Source: Halomicrobium zhouii (GTDB taxonomy: Archaea; Halobacteriota; Halobacteria; Halobacteriales; Haloarculaceae). From it: DNA of 64,000 bases. Within the stretch, counting starts at the first letter, position 1. Every line of letters begins with the position of its first letter. Both the position numbers and the translations under genes were made by a program. Below are positions 15,320 through 23,932 of the stretch, in pieces. Location: contig NZ_FOZK01000003.1 in NCBI RefSeq assembly GCF_900114435.1, positions 124,001-188,000 of the forward strand, given 5' to 3'. The notes under the pieces were generated by a model. It did no database searches and was not told the origin of the DNA. It was given only the letters and a program-made list of their open reading frames with translations.

Positions 15320-15682
15320 ATGACGACAGACGAACACCACGCGAACCAGTCACTGTTCGACGCCCTCGCGGACCCCGATTGTCGTCAGATAGTCGTCTCC
15401 CTCGAGTCGCCCGCCTCCGCCAAGGAGGTCGCAGAGCAGTGTGATCTTCCCCAGACGAGCACGTACCGCAAGCTCGAACTCCTGAGCGAGGCAGGCCTCG
15501 TCGAGGAACGGACGCGGATCCGCTCCGATGGGCACCACGCCACCTGTTACGTCAGGGACTTCGACGGCGTGTTCGTCGCGGTCGACGGAGACCAGTCCTT
15601 TGATGTCGACGTGGTGAGTGGGTCCGAATCACCCGACGAACGGCTCGCACGCTTCTGGTCACGCATCAGTGAGGAACTATGA
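15320..15682 (+). CDS. Winged HTH transcriptional regulator (ArsR-like fold)
   Basis: The 120-residue protein contains one wHTH domain (about residues 10-80): LFDALADPDCRQIVVSLESPASAKEVAEQC, then the recognition helix LPQTSTYRKLELLSEAGLVEE. The C-terminal half (about 80-120) is short, acidic and lacks a known ligand domain. I chose the ATG at 15320 because it starts just before the domain; GACGGATCG is tandemly repeated (15295-15303, 15305-15313) just ahead of it. Its stop overlaps the next membrane gene by ATGA, so the pair is co-expressed, a common haloarchaeal regulator plus membrane-protein arrangement. Confidence 0.82.
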   Translation: MTTDEHHANQSLFDALADPDCRQIVVSLESPASAKEVAEQCDLPQTSTYRKLELLSEAGLVEERTRIRSDGHHATCYVRDFDGVFVAVDGDQSFDVDVVSGSESPDERLARFWSRISEEL

Positions 15683-15981
15683 ACGGGACTATTCCAATCG
15701 TCGTCATCGCATTCAAGACCGTCACGCTCTGCCTGGGCGGCCTGATCACGTATCTCGCCGCCAAGGCCGCTCGCAAGACCGGTTCTCCCGGGCTTACGTA
15801 TCTCGCCGTGGGGTTCGGTATCGTCACCTTCGGTTCGCTGCTCGCGGGGATCGTCGACCAGTTACTCGTGTTCGACGGGGCTCAGGCGCTCGTCCTGGAG
15901 AACGGGCTGACCATGGTCGGCTTCGGAATCATCGCTTACTCACTGTACGTCACCCGTCGGGACTCTGCGCCCGCCAGGTAG
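15679..15981 (+). CDS. Small three-helix membrane protein coupled to the HTH regulator
   Basis: This is a 100-residue protein with three membrane helices (about residues 5-27, 38-60 and 72-92) and a short basic tail. Its ATG overlaps the regulator stop. It resembles the DUF7521-type proteins found in haloarchaea next to such HTH genes, though I can only assert the general pattern. It may act as a membrane sensor or partner for the regulator; no catalytic residues are visible. Confidence 0.75.
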   Translation: MNGTIPIVVIAFKTVTLCLGGLITYLAAKAARKTGSPGLTYLAVGFGIVTFGSLLAGIVDQLLVFDGAQALVLENGLTMVGFGIIAYSLYVTRRDSAPAR

Positions 15982-16023
15982 ACGCGAGTCGCTCGGACCA
16001 GTTCTGCGGGCGGGGCCGCGACC

Positions 16024-16695
16024 TCAGAGTTCCGCTTCTTCGACGGTGATAACCTGGATCATCTCCGTCACGCGGTCGGGCAGCGACACCTCGTCGCCGT
16101 CCACGCGGACGGTCATCATGCCGATGGGCGCCACGTCGAGGACTTCCACCCGCTGGTCCGGCGTAATTCCCTGCTTCGAAAGGTACGACAGTTCCTCGGG
16201 GTCCCGGTCGCTGACCCGTTCGACCACGACCACGTCTCCGGGTTCCTGTTCCGCGAGCGTGATGCCAGGGGTCCCGTCCAGGGGCTCCAGCGTCTCGCTG
16301 GGGATGGGGTCTCCGTGGGGGTCGACCACAGGGTCGTCGAGCGCTGCGGCGACGCGGCGTTCGAACTCCTCGCTGATGTGGTGCTCGAGTCGGTCGGCCT
16401 CGTCGTGGACCTCCGTCCAGTCGAACCCCAGTTGCTCCGTGAGGTACGTCTCGAGCAACCGGTGGTGGCGGATGACCTCGAGCGCCACCGTCTCGCCGTC
16501 CCGCGTGAGCCTCGTCCCCTGGTACTTCTCCCGTTCGACGAATCCCCGTTCCTCGAGGGTATCGAGCATACTCGAGGCCGTCGGCGGTGTCACGTCGAGC
16601 GCGTCGGCAAGCGCCGAGGTCGTCACCGGGCCGTCGCCGTCGCGCTGGAGGCGGTAGATGGCTTTCAGATAGTCCTCCATCTTTGCGCTCAGCAT
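16024..16695 (-). CDS. DtxR/SirR-family metal-dependent transcriptional regulator
   Basis: The 223-residue protein has the DtxR layout: an N-terminal wHTH (LSAKMEDYLKAIYRLQ, TTSALADALDVTPPTASSMLDTLEERGFV), a metal-binding and dimerisation region (VIRHHRLLETYLTEQLGF, VHDEADRLEHHISEEFERRV), and a C-terminal SH3/FeoA-like domain (GDVVVVERVSDRDPEELSYLSKQGI). Such proteins sense Fe2+ or Mn2+ and repress uptake genes. I chose the ATG at 16695. An inverted repeat TTAG/CTAA overlaps the start codon, suggesting autoregulation. Confidence 0.9.
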   Translation of the reverse strand: MLSAKMEDYLKAIYRLQRDGDGPVTTSALADALDVTPPTASSMLDTLEERGFVEREKYQGTRLTRDGETVALEVIRHHRLLETYLTEQLGFDWTEVHDEADRLEHHISEEFERRVAAALDDPVVDPHGDPIPSETLEPLDGTPGITLAEQEPGDVVVVERVSDRDPEELSYLSKQGITPDQRVEVLDVAPIGMMTVRVDGDEVSLPDRVTEMIQVITVEEAEL

Positions 16696-16708
16696 TAGGG
16701 CCAACTAA
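16695..16708. promoter_or_regulatory. Candidate metal-regulator operator
   Basis: TTAGGGCCAACTAA has TTAG/CTAA arms and lies at the start codon of the DtxR-family gene. Known DtxR/SirR/IdeR operators are built on TTAGG...CCTAA palindromes, so self-repression is plausible. The inner bases are not symmetric, so this is a weak match. Confidence 0.4.
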
Positions 16709-16824
16709 CGCCAAGAACAGGAAATAACTGTCGTTGGTCGGAGCGCCACAGACCGGCACCGGTGACGCAGCGCGAACCGGCGCTCACTCCGCAGGATTTT
16801 AGGGCAGAACGCAGTAGGGCGCCT

Positions 16825-17313
16825 ATGAAGCAGCTGGGTCACTACGGGACAGCCCTCCTCCTGTACTCGCCGGTCGCACTCTTTCTCCTCGCCAGCGGTG
16901 AGGACGCCCTCGCACTCGGCGGTGGCGCGCTCGCCATCACACTGGCGATGGCGCCGGACTGCGACCGCCCCATTCCGTTCGTGGACCACCGCGGACCGAC
17001 TCACACGTTCGGGTTCGCGATTCTCGTCGGACTCCTCGTGGGCGCGGCTGGGTGGGTCGTCGGGTCGCAGGTCGATGCTGCGGCGGCGCAAACGTTCGGC
17101 CGGTTCGCGTTCGCCGTCGGCGCGCTGACGGTCGTTTCGCACCTGCTGGCCGACGTCATCACGCCGATGGGGATTCGGCCGTTCTGGCCGCTCTCCGACC
17201 GCCACTTCACGCTCGACCTGGTGTACGCGAAGAACTGGGCCGCGAACGTCCTGCTGTTCGTCCTCGGTGCCGTCGCGACGCTACTGGTCGTGTTCGCGAG
17301 TCGCGGAGCCTGA
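16825..17313 (+). CDS. YdjM/DUF457-family membrane-bound metal-dependent hydrolase
   Basis: This is a 162-residue membrane protein with about four helices. The signature histidines and aspartates are APDCDRPIPFVDHRGPTHTFGFA (about residues 48-70, HRGPTHT) and VVSHLLADVITPMG (about 105-118), followed by RPFWPLSDRHF. These form the metal site of the family (relatives are annotated as LexA-regulated or metal-dependent hydrolases); the substrate is unknown. I chose the ATG at 16825 because it begins at GHYGTALLLYSPVAL, the usual first helix. Confidence 0.85.
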   Translation: MKQLGHYGTALLLYSPVALFLLASGEDALALGGGALAITLAMAPDCDRPIPFVDHRGPTHTFGFAILVGLLVGAAGWVVGSQVDAAAAQTFGRFAFAVGALTVVSHLLADVITPMGIRPFWPLSDRHFTLDLVYAKNWAANVLLFVLGAVATLLVVFASRGA

Positions 17314-17318
17314 GGTAC

Positions 17319-17567
17319 CTATATGAGGTCCTGGTCTTCGAGATCGGTCATCACGTCGTCGACGAACGACTCGACGTCGTCGTATGGGAAATCGCCGGAG
17401 AGTTTCGTGTTCAGTTCCATCGCCGTCATGGAGAAATCGCCCGATTCGAACTTCGTCGACGGGCCGTTCGGAAGCGCCGGCACGAGGTCCATCGGACTTG
17501 AGATGGGGTAGTCTGCGCCCTCGAACGCCTCGGTGAACTGCTCTCTGAGATCCGCTTTGTCGACCAT
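17319..17567 (-). CDS. MTH865-like family protein
   Basis: This is an 82-residue acidic protein aligning to the small MTH865 family: LREQFTEAFEGADYPISSPMDLVPALPNGP, then the FESGDFSMTAMELNTKLSGDFPYDDVESF segment. The family fold is a small helical EF-hand-like module of unknown role. I chose the ATG at 17567 (VDKADL) over 17597. It converges on the DUF457 gene five bases away and is otherwise alone. Confidence 0.85.
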   Translation of the reverse strand: MVDKADLREQFTEAFEGADYPISSPMDLVPALPNGPSTKFESGDFSMTAMELNTKLSGDFPYDDVESFVDDVMTDLEDQDLI

Positions 17568-17694
17568 TGTGGTGAGAAGTTCGCTCACTGGTCCCAAAAG
17601 TGGTTCGACTACGAGACACTCTCCCGTTGTTCCGAGTTTATCTTCGGCAGTCCGCCGGCAAAACAGTTAATCGGCCTCCCCGAGGCCATCCGTT

Positions 17695-19038
17695 GTGCTA
17701 ACGAATCCCGTCACTCGTCGTCGCGCCCTCCAGTCGGGAACGCTCCTCCTCGGGACACTGGCCGGCTGTTCCACCGACCAGGACCCGCAGTCGCCGACGG
17801 AGAGCGAGCCAGCGGACGGCGGCGACGACCCGTTCGCTGACCTCCAGTTGCGCGGTGAGTTACTCGCAGAGGGCTTCACCTCTCCCGTCGCGGCGGTCGT
17901 CCCGGAGCCGGACCGCGTGTTCGTCGCCGACCAGACCGGGCAGGTCCACCTGGTCGACGACGGCGATCAGCAGCCCGAGCCGTTCATCGACGTCTCCGAC
18001 CGACTCGTCGAACTCTCCGGCGTCACCGAGCAGGGGTTGCTGGGTATCGTCTTCCATCCGGACTATCCCGACGACGATCGCGTCTTCGTCCGCTACAGTG
18101 CACCGCCCCGGTCGAACACGCCCGATGACTTCTCTCACACCTTCGTCCTCTCGTCGTTCAGGACGGATGCCGACGGCGGCGCTGCCGACCCCGACTCCGA
18201 AACCACACTGCTGGAGATTCCCGAACCCCAGGCGAACCACAACGCCGGCGCCATCACCTTCGGTCCCGACGGCTACCTCTACGTCTCCGTCGGCGACGGT
18301 GGTGGCGGCAGTGACCAGGGGACCGGCCACGTCGAGGACTGGTACGACGCTACCGCGGGCGGCAACGGCCAGGACGTCACCGAAAATCTCCTCGGGAGCA
18401 TCTTGCGAATCGACGTTGACGTCGACGCCGATGACAACGGCGGCGGTGAGGACCGGAACTACGCAATTCCCGACGACAATCCGCTCGTCGGCGCCGACGG
18501 ACTCGACGAGCACTACGCATGGGGATTCCGCAATCCCTGGCGCATGTCGTTCGGCCCCGACGGACGACTGTTCGCGGCGGACGTGGGCCAGAACGCCTAC
18601 GAGGAAGTCGACGTCGTCGAGCGTGGCGGCAACTACGGCTGGAACGTTCGGGAGGGAACGCACTGCTTCGAAGCGGATAGCTGTCCTGACGAGACGCCCG
18701 ACGGCGACCCGCTGGTCGATCCGATCGTCGAGTACCCCCACGACGGTGGGGGAGTCTCTGGCGTCTCGGTCACCGGCGGCTACCTGTACGACGGCGACGC
18801 CATCCCCTCGCTCCAGGGGACCTACGTCTTCGCCGACTGGCAGGCGGACGGAGAACTGTTCGTCGCCCGGGAGCGTTCGGAGGGGCTCTGGCCGGTGACT
18901 GCCGTGCCAGTCGAGGACGTGGGACCGTTCGTGCCCACGTTCGGGCGGGACGCGGCCGGCGAACTCCTCGTCTGTACCAGTGAGGAAGCCGGAGTTAGCG
19001 GCTCGTCGGGTGCGGTGTATCGACTCCAGTCGGCCTGA
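17695..19038 (+). CDS. PQQ-type soluble aldose/sorbosone dehydrogenase (Tat lipoprotein)
   Basis: The 447-residue precursor starts with GTG and a twin-arginine lipoprotein signal (TRRRALQSGTLLLGTLAGC, Cys25). The mature part is a six-bladed propeller of the glucose/sorbosone dehydrogenase family: LLGIVFHPDYPDDDRVFVRYS, HNAGAITFGPDGYLYVSVGDGG, YAWGFRNPWRMSFGPDG, NYGWNVREG and GGYLYDG are typical. It should oxidise sugars outside the cell using PQQ, although no PQQ synthesis gene is nearby and the cofactor is inferred. Export probably depends on TatA encoded at 13393. Confidence 0.9.
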   Translation: MLTNPVTRRRALQSGTLLLGTLAGCSTDQDPQSPTESEPADGGDDPFADLQLRGELLAEGFTSPVAAVVPEPDRVFVADQTGQVHLVDDGDQQPEPFIDVSDRLVELSGVTEQGLLGIVFHPDYPDDDRVFVRYSAPPRSNTPDDFSHTFVLSSFRTDADGGAADPDSETTLLEIPEPQANHNAGAITFGPDGYLYVSVGDGGGGSDQGTGHVEDWYDATAGGNGQDVTENLLGSILRIDVDVDADDNGGGEDRNYAIPDDNPLVGADGLDEHYAWGFRNPWRMSFGPDGRLFAADVGQNAYEEVDVVERGGNYGWNVREGTHCFEADSCPDETPDGDPLVDPIVEYPHDGGGVSGVSVTGGYLYDGDAIPSLQGTYVFADWQADGELFVARERSEGLWPVTAVPVEDVGPFVPTFGRDAAGELLVCTSEEAGVSGSSGAVYRLQSA

Positions 19039-19047
19039 GGCTGGGAA

Positions 19048-19269
19048 TCACCCCCAGTGGTTCCCTTCGACCGAACCGTTACCGTCTCGGGTCTGCTCCG
19101 CCCCTTCGTCCTCGTCACGCATGTCACGCCGAGCCAGCTGCTCGGCGGTCTCACGGTCTGTGGTCGTTCGCTGGTTCCGTTCGCCGCGTACCAGCGCGTA
19201 GAGTGCCAGTCCACCGCCGACGGTGAGGACGAGCGCGAGCAGCGCGAACAGCAGGCTGACGCCGGGCAC
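19048..19269 (-). CDS. Small single-span membrane protein
   Basis: This is a 73-residue protein with one N-terminal membrane helix (VSLLFALLALVLTVGGGLALYALV) followed by a charged tail rich in Arg, Asp and Glu. It starts 3 bases after the zinc-ribbon gene on the same strand, so the two form a small operon. There are no family motifs. Length, placement and the clear helix support coding. Confidence 0.6.
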   Translation of the reverse strand: MPGVSLLFALLALVLTVGGGLALYALVRGERNQRTTTDRETAEQLARRDMRDEDEGAEQTRDGNGSVEGNHWG

Positions 19270-19272
19270 GGC

Positions 19273-19491
19273 TCAGCCCAGGAATACGTCGACGATGTCG
19301 CTGCCGGCCGAGCCGGTGTCGCGGTACAGTTCCGAGTACCCGCAGTTGAGGCAGGAGACGACGCTGAACTGATTGGTTTGAATGTCGAACATCTTGCTCA
19401 GTCCGCCGCCGGTCGTGGAGATGGTGCCGACATCGGTTTCGGTGTGACCGCACTTCGGACAGCCGGAGTCGGTCGCGTCTTCGGAGACCAT
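19273..19491 (-). CDS. Zinc-ribbon protein (DUF2082-like)
   Basis: The 72-residue protein has two knuckles, CPKCGH near the N-terminus and CLNCGY about 35 residues later, separated by FDIQTNQFSVVS. This is the pattern of the nucleic-acid-binding zinc-ribbon family DUF2082. I chose the ATG at 19491 (VSEDATD), leaving out nine upstream residues. It is followed by a small membrane-protein gene, a pairing that hints at a membrane-associated complex; its function is unknown. Confidence 0.82.
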   Translation of the reverse strand: MVSEDATDSGCPKCGHTETDVGTISTTGGGLSKMFDIQTNQFSVVSCLNCGYSELYRDTGSAGSDIVDVFLG

Positions 19492-19566
19492 AGCGGGGGT
19501 ATCCGAACCCGGAACCAAAAGCGTTGGTGAGGTTGAAAAATCGTCCGAGCGACCGGAATTGTGGTC

Positions 19567-20157
19567 TCAGTCGTCTGCCGCGACAGGCTCCCCGTGGCTC
19601 ACTTCGGTTCCGAGCAGGTCGAGGAACTGCGCGATCCACTCCGGGTGGTCGGGCCAGGCCTGCCCCGTCACCAGGTTCCCGTCCGTGACGACGCCGTCGA
19701 CCCAGGAACAGCCCGCGGCCTCGCACTCGGCGCGGACGGCCGGGTAGGACGTCATCTCGTAGCCATCCAGCACGCCAGCCGCGGCGAGTATCTGCGGGCC
19801 GTGACACAGCGACGCGACGGGTTTGTCCGCCTCGAAGAAGTGCTGGACCGTCTCGATGACCTCGTCGTAGGTCCGGAGGTACTCCGGGGCCCGTCCACCC
19901 GGGACGACGAGCGCGTCGTAGTCGGCGGGGTCGACGTCCGCCATCGTCGCGTTCAGTTCGAAGTCGTGGCCCCGCTCTTCGAGGTACGTCTGGTCGCCGC
20001 GGAAGTCGTGGACCGCTGTCTTGACAGACTCGCCCGCCTCCCTGTCCGGACACACCGCGTCGACGTCGTGGCCGACGGCCTGGAGCGCCTGGAAGGGGAC
20101 CATTATCTCTAAGTCTTCACCGAAGTCGCCGACGATCATGAGGATCTCCGTTCCCAT
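19567..20157 (-). CDS. DJ-1/PfpI-family protein (class I glutamine amidotransferase-like)
   Basis: This is a 196-residue single-domain DJ-1/PfpI protein. The nucleophile elbow is [21 protein letters not shown] (Cys followed by His), the conserved [11 protein letters not shown] loop holds the oxyanion, and DFGEDLE supplies the active-site glutamate. Relatives are intracellular proteases, deglycases or stress chaperones; the reaction cannot be assigned. I chose the ATG at 20157. A perfect inverted repeat GTGCTCG/CGAGCAC lies just upstream. Confidence 0.88.
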   Translation of the reverse strand: MGTEILMIVGDFGEDLEIMVPFQALQAVGHDVDAVCPDREAGESVKTAVHDFRGDQTYLEERGHDFELNATMADVDPADYDALVVPGGRAPEYLRTYDEVIETVQHFFEADKPVASLCHGPQILAAAGVLDGYEMTSYPAVRAECEAAGCSWVDGVVTDGNLVTGQAWPDHPEWIAQFLDLLGTEVSHGEPVAADD

Positions 20158-20229
20158 TGGTGACACCGTGCTCGCACGAGCACACTAGGTGGTAACGATT
20201 GACACGACGATAAAAGCGCCGGCGGGACG

Positions 20230-21021
20230 TCAGTCGGGCAGGTCGTCGAGGACGGTTCTGATGGCCGCCAGCGAGTCGAGAACGTAGTCGGGTTCCACGG
20301 CCGCCGTCTCGACGTCCGACCGGTCGCAGACGCCCGTTAGCACGAGAGCTGTCGTCATTCCCGCACGGTCACCCATCGCCAGTTCGGTGTTCAGGCGGTC
20401 GCCCACGACGAGGCACGCTTCCGCCGGCGCACCGATCCGCTCCAGTGCGTAGTCCAGCGCCGTCGGCGACGGTTTGCCGAGCACGCGGTCGGGTTCCCTG
20501 CCGGCTGCGGCAGCCATCGCGCCGGAGATGGCCCCCGTCCCGGGGACGAACTGGCCGCTATCGACTGGGTAGGTCCGATCCGGGTCGGTCGCCAGGAACG
20601 CCGTCTCCTCGTCGAGGCCATCTAGCGCGTCCTGGAGGTGCTCGTACGCGAACGCCTCCGTCCACGACGCGAGGACGACGTCGGCACCAGCCGGGTCGCC
20701 GGTGAGCGTGACGCCCTCGTCGCGGAGGACGTCCGCCAGCGAGTCGCTACCGACGAGATAGACGGACGCTCCTGCGTGCTCCTCGCGCAGGTACGCCGCC
20801 GTCACGTCCGCGGCGGAGCAGGCGTCGCCGGGCCGGGCGTCGACGCCCATCTCCACGAGTCGCTCGACGAACGCGTCGCCGGTCCGAGTCGGGTTGTTGG
20901 AGAAGAACAGCGGCGTCACGCCGGCGGCACGGAGGTCGTCGACGCCGTCGTCTGCACCGTCGACCAACGTCTCACCCGTGTACACCGTCCCGTCGAGGTC
21001 GACTATCGCGCCGCGTAGCAT
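20230..21021 (-). CDS. HAD-superfamily subfamily IIA phosphatase (NagD-like)
   Basis: The 263-residue protein has HAD motif I GAIVDLDGTVYTG (nucleophile Asp), motif II FFSNNPTRT, a C2-type cap, and motifs III/IV in LGKPSPTALDYAL and CLVVGDRLNTELAMGDRAGM. Subfamily IIA members dephosphorylate p-nitrophenyl phosphate, phosphoglycolate or nucleotides. I chose the ATG at 21021, which begins immediately before motif I; a reading from 21102 adds 27 basic residues. It diverges from the potassium-channel gene. Confidence 0.9.
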   Translation of the reverse strand: MLRGAIVDLDGTVYTGETLVDGADDGVDDLRAAGVTPLFFSNNPTRTGDAFVERLVEMGVDARPGDACSAADVTAAYLREEHAGASVYLVGSDSLADVLRDEGVTLTGDPAGADVVLASWTEAFAYEHLQDALDGLDEETAFLATDPDRTYPVDSGQFVPGTGAISGAMAAAAGREPDRVLGKPSPTALDYALERIGAPAEACLVVGDRLNTELAMGDRAGMTTALVLTGVCDRSDVETAAVEPDYVLDSLAAIRTVLDDLPD

Positions 21022-21154
21022 CAGCCGATGGCACGGTCCTCGGGCGGAAAACCGTTCGCCTTCCGTCGCGGAACCGGGTACAGCGGTCTGACCCAGCCTC
21101 ACGGTTGCGAGCGTCTGACGGAACCCTTAATGGGCGGCTGCAGAGTCATGACGT

Positions 21155-22792
21155 ATGAAGCGTCGTCAGCGCCGGGCGCTGTACTACCTCGGGACGTTCT
21201 TCGCAGTCATCGTCGTCTACGCGCTGGCCTACGAGTGGGGGATGGCGACCTTCGAGGGCAAAGAACGGGGCTTCTTCCAGTCGCTCCTGGTCGTCGTCGA
21301 GACGTTCACGACGACGGGGTTCGGCGAGGACGCAGTATGGGAGAGTCCGCAGATGATCCTGCTGGTCATCTCGATGATGTTCACGGGCGTGTTCTTCATC
21401 TTCATGGCCCTCCCGCTGTTCGTCGTCCCGTGGATCGAGGACCGCCTCTCGACGAGTCCCCCAACGAGTGTCGCCGACCTCGAGGACCACGTCGTCATCT
21501 GCACGTACACCGACCGGAGCCAGACGCTCGTCGACGAGCTCGACGTCCTCGACGTTGACTACGTCGTCGTGGAGCCCGACCGAGAACTGGCGACGGAACT
21601 GTTCGAGAGCGGAATCTCCGTCGTCCACGGCGACCCGGAATCGGTCGAGGACCTGGCGGCTGCGAACCTCCAGGCGGCGCGGGCGCTGGTGGTCGACGTC
21701 GACGACGAAACCAACGCGAGCGTCGTGCTCGCGGCAGGCCAGATCGTCGAAGGCGACGGCGTCCAGGTCATCACGTTCGCGGAGAACCCGGAGATGGCAG
21801 ATTACCACCGCTACGCGGGCGCTGACACCGTTTTCTCACCGCGACAGCTCATCGGCGAGAGCATCGCGACGAAGGTGACGACCGGTCTCACGAGCGAGGT
21901 GGCAGACGCCGTCGAGGTCGCCGACGACTTCGAGATCGCCGAACTACCGGTGCAGGCGGGAAGTCGAATCGCCGGCGTCACCGTCGAGGACAGCGGGATC
22001 CGGGAACGGACGGGTGCCAACATCATCGGCGCGTGGTTCCGCGGCGAGTTCGTGACGCCGCCCTCGCCGAGTGCCCGCATCGACGAGCGGACGATTCTGC
22101 TCGTCGCGGGCCGGGAACACCAGCTCGAGACGCTCAAAGAGTGGACACGCTCGGAGACCAGACGGAACGGTCGCGGCGCCGTGATCGTCGGCGGCTACGG
22201 GGAGGTCGGCTCGACCGTCAAACAGTCGGTCACTGCCGCCGGCTTCTCCTGTCACGCCATCGACGTCGAGGAGAAGACCGGCGTCGACGTTGTCGGCGAC
22301 GTGACCGATGCGGACACGCTCAGGGCGGCCGGCGTCGACTCGGCGTCGACGGTCATCCTCACGCTCGCCGACGACACGCTCGCCGTCTTCGCGACCCTGG
22401 TCGTCCGCGAACTCAGCGAGGACGTCGAGGTCATCGCTCGCGCGAACGAGCGGGAGAACGTCACGAAGCTCTACCGCGCCGGCGCCGACTACGTCCTCGC
22501 CCTGTCGACCGTGAGCGGTCGGATGCTCGCCTCGACGATTCTCAACGAGGACGTCATCTCCTTCGACCAGCAGGTCGAGGTCGTCCGCGTCGAGGCCGGT
22601 CGACTCGCCGGCCACAGCCTCGAGGAGTCCGACGTCCGCGCGCGGACCTCCTGTACAGTCATCGCCGTCGAGCGCGACGACGAGGTGCTCACCGACCTGT
22701 CGCCCTCGTTCACGTTCCGGGCGGGCGATTCCGTCATCGCGGCCGGGCCGGACGGCGGGATCAACGAACTGACCGCACTCGCCAGCGAGTGA
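21155..22792 (+). CDS. Potassium channel with duplicated TrkA (RCK) domains
   Basis: The 545-residue protein has two membrane helices flanking a pore loop with selectivity filter ETFTTTGFGED (about residues 49-59). The cytoplasmic part has four modules: TrkA-N (DHVVICTYTDRSQTLVDEL), TrkA-C (about 230-330), a second TrkA-N with a clean GGYGEVGSTVKQSV Rossmann motif, and a second TrkA-C. The first Rossmann lacks a perfect GxGxxG, the second keeps it, so nucleotide or ligand gating may be asymmetric. The channel would allow K+ movement, central to salt-in haloarchaea. TGFGE replaces the classical TVGYG filter. Confidence 0.9.
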   Translation: MKRRQRRALYYLGTFFAVIVVYALAYEWGMATFEGKERGFFQSLLVVVETFTTTGFGEDAVWESPQMILLVISMMFTGVFFIFMALPLFVVPWIEDRLSTSPPTSVADLEDHVVICTYTDRSQTLVDELDVLDVDYVVVEPDRELATELFESGISVVHGDPESVEDLAAANLQAARALVVDVDDETNASVVLAAGQIVEGDGVQVITFAENPEMADYHRYAGADTVFSPRQLIGESIATKVTTGLTSEVADAVEVADDFEIAELPVQAGSRIAGVTVEDSGIRERTGANIIGAWFRGEFVTPPSPSARIDERTILLVAGREHQLETLKEWTRSETRRNGRGAVIVGGYGEVGSTVKQSVTAAGFSCHAIDVEEKTGVDVVGDVTDADTLRAAGVDSASTVILTLADDTLAVFATLVVRELSEDVEVIARANERENVTKLYRAGADYVLALSTVSGRMLASTILNEDVISFDQQVEVVRVEAGRLAGHSLEESDVRARTSCTVIAVERDDEVLTDLSPSFTFRAGDSVIAAGPDGGINELTALASE

Positions 22793-22843
22793 CGGCCAGT
22801 CGACGCCTTCAGGAAGACGACGTCGGTGAGCTGGCGAGACGGT

Positions 22844-23932
22844 CTACAGCGACTCCGGTTCGATCCGGTCGACGTAGCGCCGCGTGAGCGCGTACAGCAC
22901 TACGGCGACGAGCACGTAGCCGAGAACGTGGCCGTACGTCGTCGGCGTCGGGCTGTCGATGGCGAGTTTCGCCGCCGTCGTCGCCGGGTGTTCGGGGAGC
23001 AGCACGGCGCCGCCGAAGACGACGAGCGTCACGACGGAGTACAGCAACTGGGCGGGCCGACGGCGACCGAGGTGGAGTCCCAGCACGACGCCGAGGATGA
23101 CGACGACGGTCGCGATGGCCGTGACGAGCGTCAGCGTCCACAGCGGGTTCGCCACCGCCGTCCCGTTGACGGCCAGCAGCAGTATCCACAGCGCGGCCTG
23201 GGCCGGCGCGAGCAGTATCATTCCCAGCGCCTTCCCGTCGACGACGTCGACGAGCGATATCGGCGCGACGCGGAGCAGTTCGAGCGTTCCGCGCTCTATC
23301 TCCTCGGTGACGCTGTCGACGGCGACCGACCCACTGATGAACGGTGGGAGGAAGAGCAGGAGAGGAATGAGGACCGTGTAGGTGAACCCGAAGTAGGGGC
23401 TGGCGTTCGCCTCGGGCGGCAGGGGAATGGGCTTCTGTTCGAGGTTGCCCCGCCGCTCGACGCGCTCCTGGCGCTCCAGCGTCTTCAGGACCTGTCGAAC
23501 CTGGACGACGACCACCGTGGTCCGGATGCTCCCGTCCGGCACCGTGGCCGACACCTGTATCACCGACCCGCCACCCTCGGCCGCGGGCGCGCTAGTCGCC
23601 GTCAGTACGGCGTCGACCTCACCCCTGTGGAAGGCCTGCATGGCGCCCGCTGGCTCCTCGTAGCCGACCGGCGTCGCGCCGGACTGGCGCTGGACGGCCT
23701 CGAAGAGCGCCGATTGCTGGTCGCCCGAGACGCCGATTTCGATCTGGCCGGCCTCGACCGACCCAGGGTCGTACAGCGACGTGAGACCGACGACGAGGAA
23801 CGACGAGAACGCCGCGACGAACAGCTGGATCAACAGCGCGAGCACGATGGTCTTCTCCCGCGACAGCGACGACAGGTCGCGCCTGGCGACGACGAGCCGC
23901 GGATCCCACGACCGACCGGGTCCATCAGACAA
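22844..23932 (-). CDS. ABC-2-type transporter permease (NatB-like)
   Basis: The 362-residue permease has an N-terminal membrane helix (TIVLALLIQLFVAAFSSFLVVG), a large extracytoplasmic loop (about 60-180) and five C-terminal helices with the ABC-2 signature VTEEIERGTLELLRVAPIS. It overlaps the upstream permease-protease gene by 8 bases and is the third gene of the ATPase/permease set. The set resembles NatAB-type exporters for Na+ or lipophilic compounds; the substrate is unknown. Confidence 0.87.
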   Translation of the reverse strand: MSDGPGRSWDPRLVVARRDLSSLSREKTIVLALLIQLFVAAFSSFLVVGLTSLYDPGSVEAGQIEIGVSGDQQSALFEAVQRQSGATPVGYEEPAGAMQAFHRGEVDAVLTATSAPAAEGGGSVIQVSATVPDGSIRTTVVVVQVRQVLKTLERQERVERRGNLEQKPIPLPPEANASPYFGFTYTVLIPLLLFLPPFISGSVAVDSVTEEIERGTLELLRVAPISLVDVVDGKALGMILLAPAQAALWILLLAVNGTAVANPLWTLTLVTAIATVVVILGVVLGLHLGRRRPAQLLYSVVTLVVFGGAVLLPEHPATTAAKLAIDSPTPTTYGHVLGYVLVAVVLYALTRRYVDRIEPESL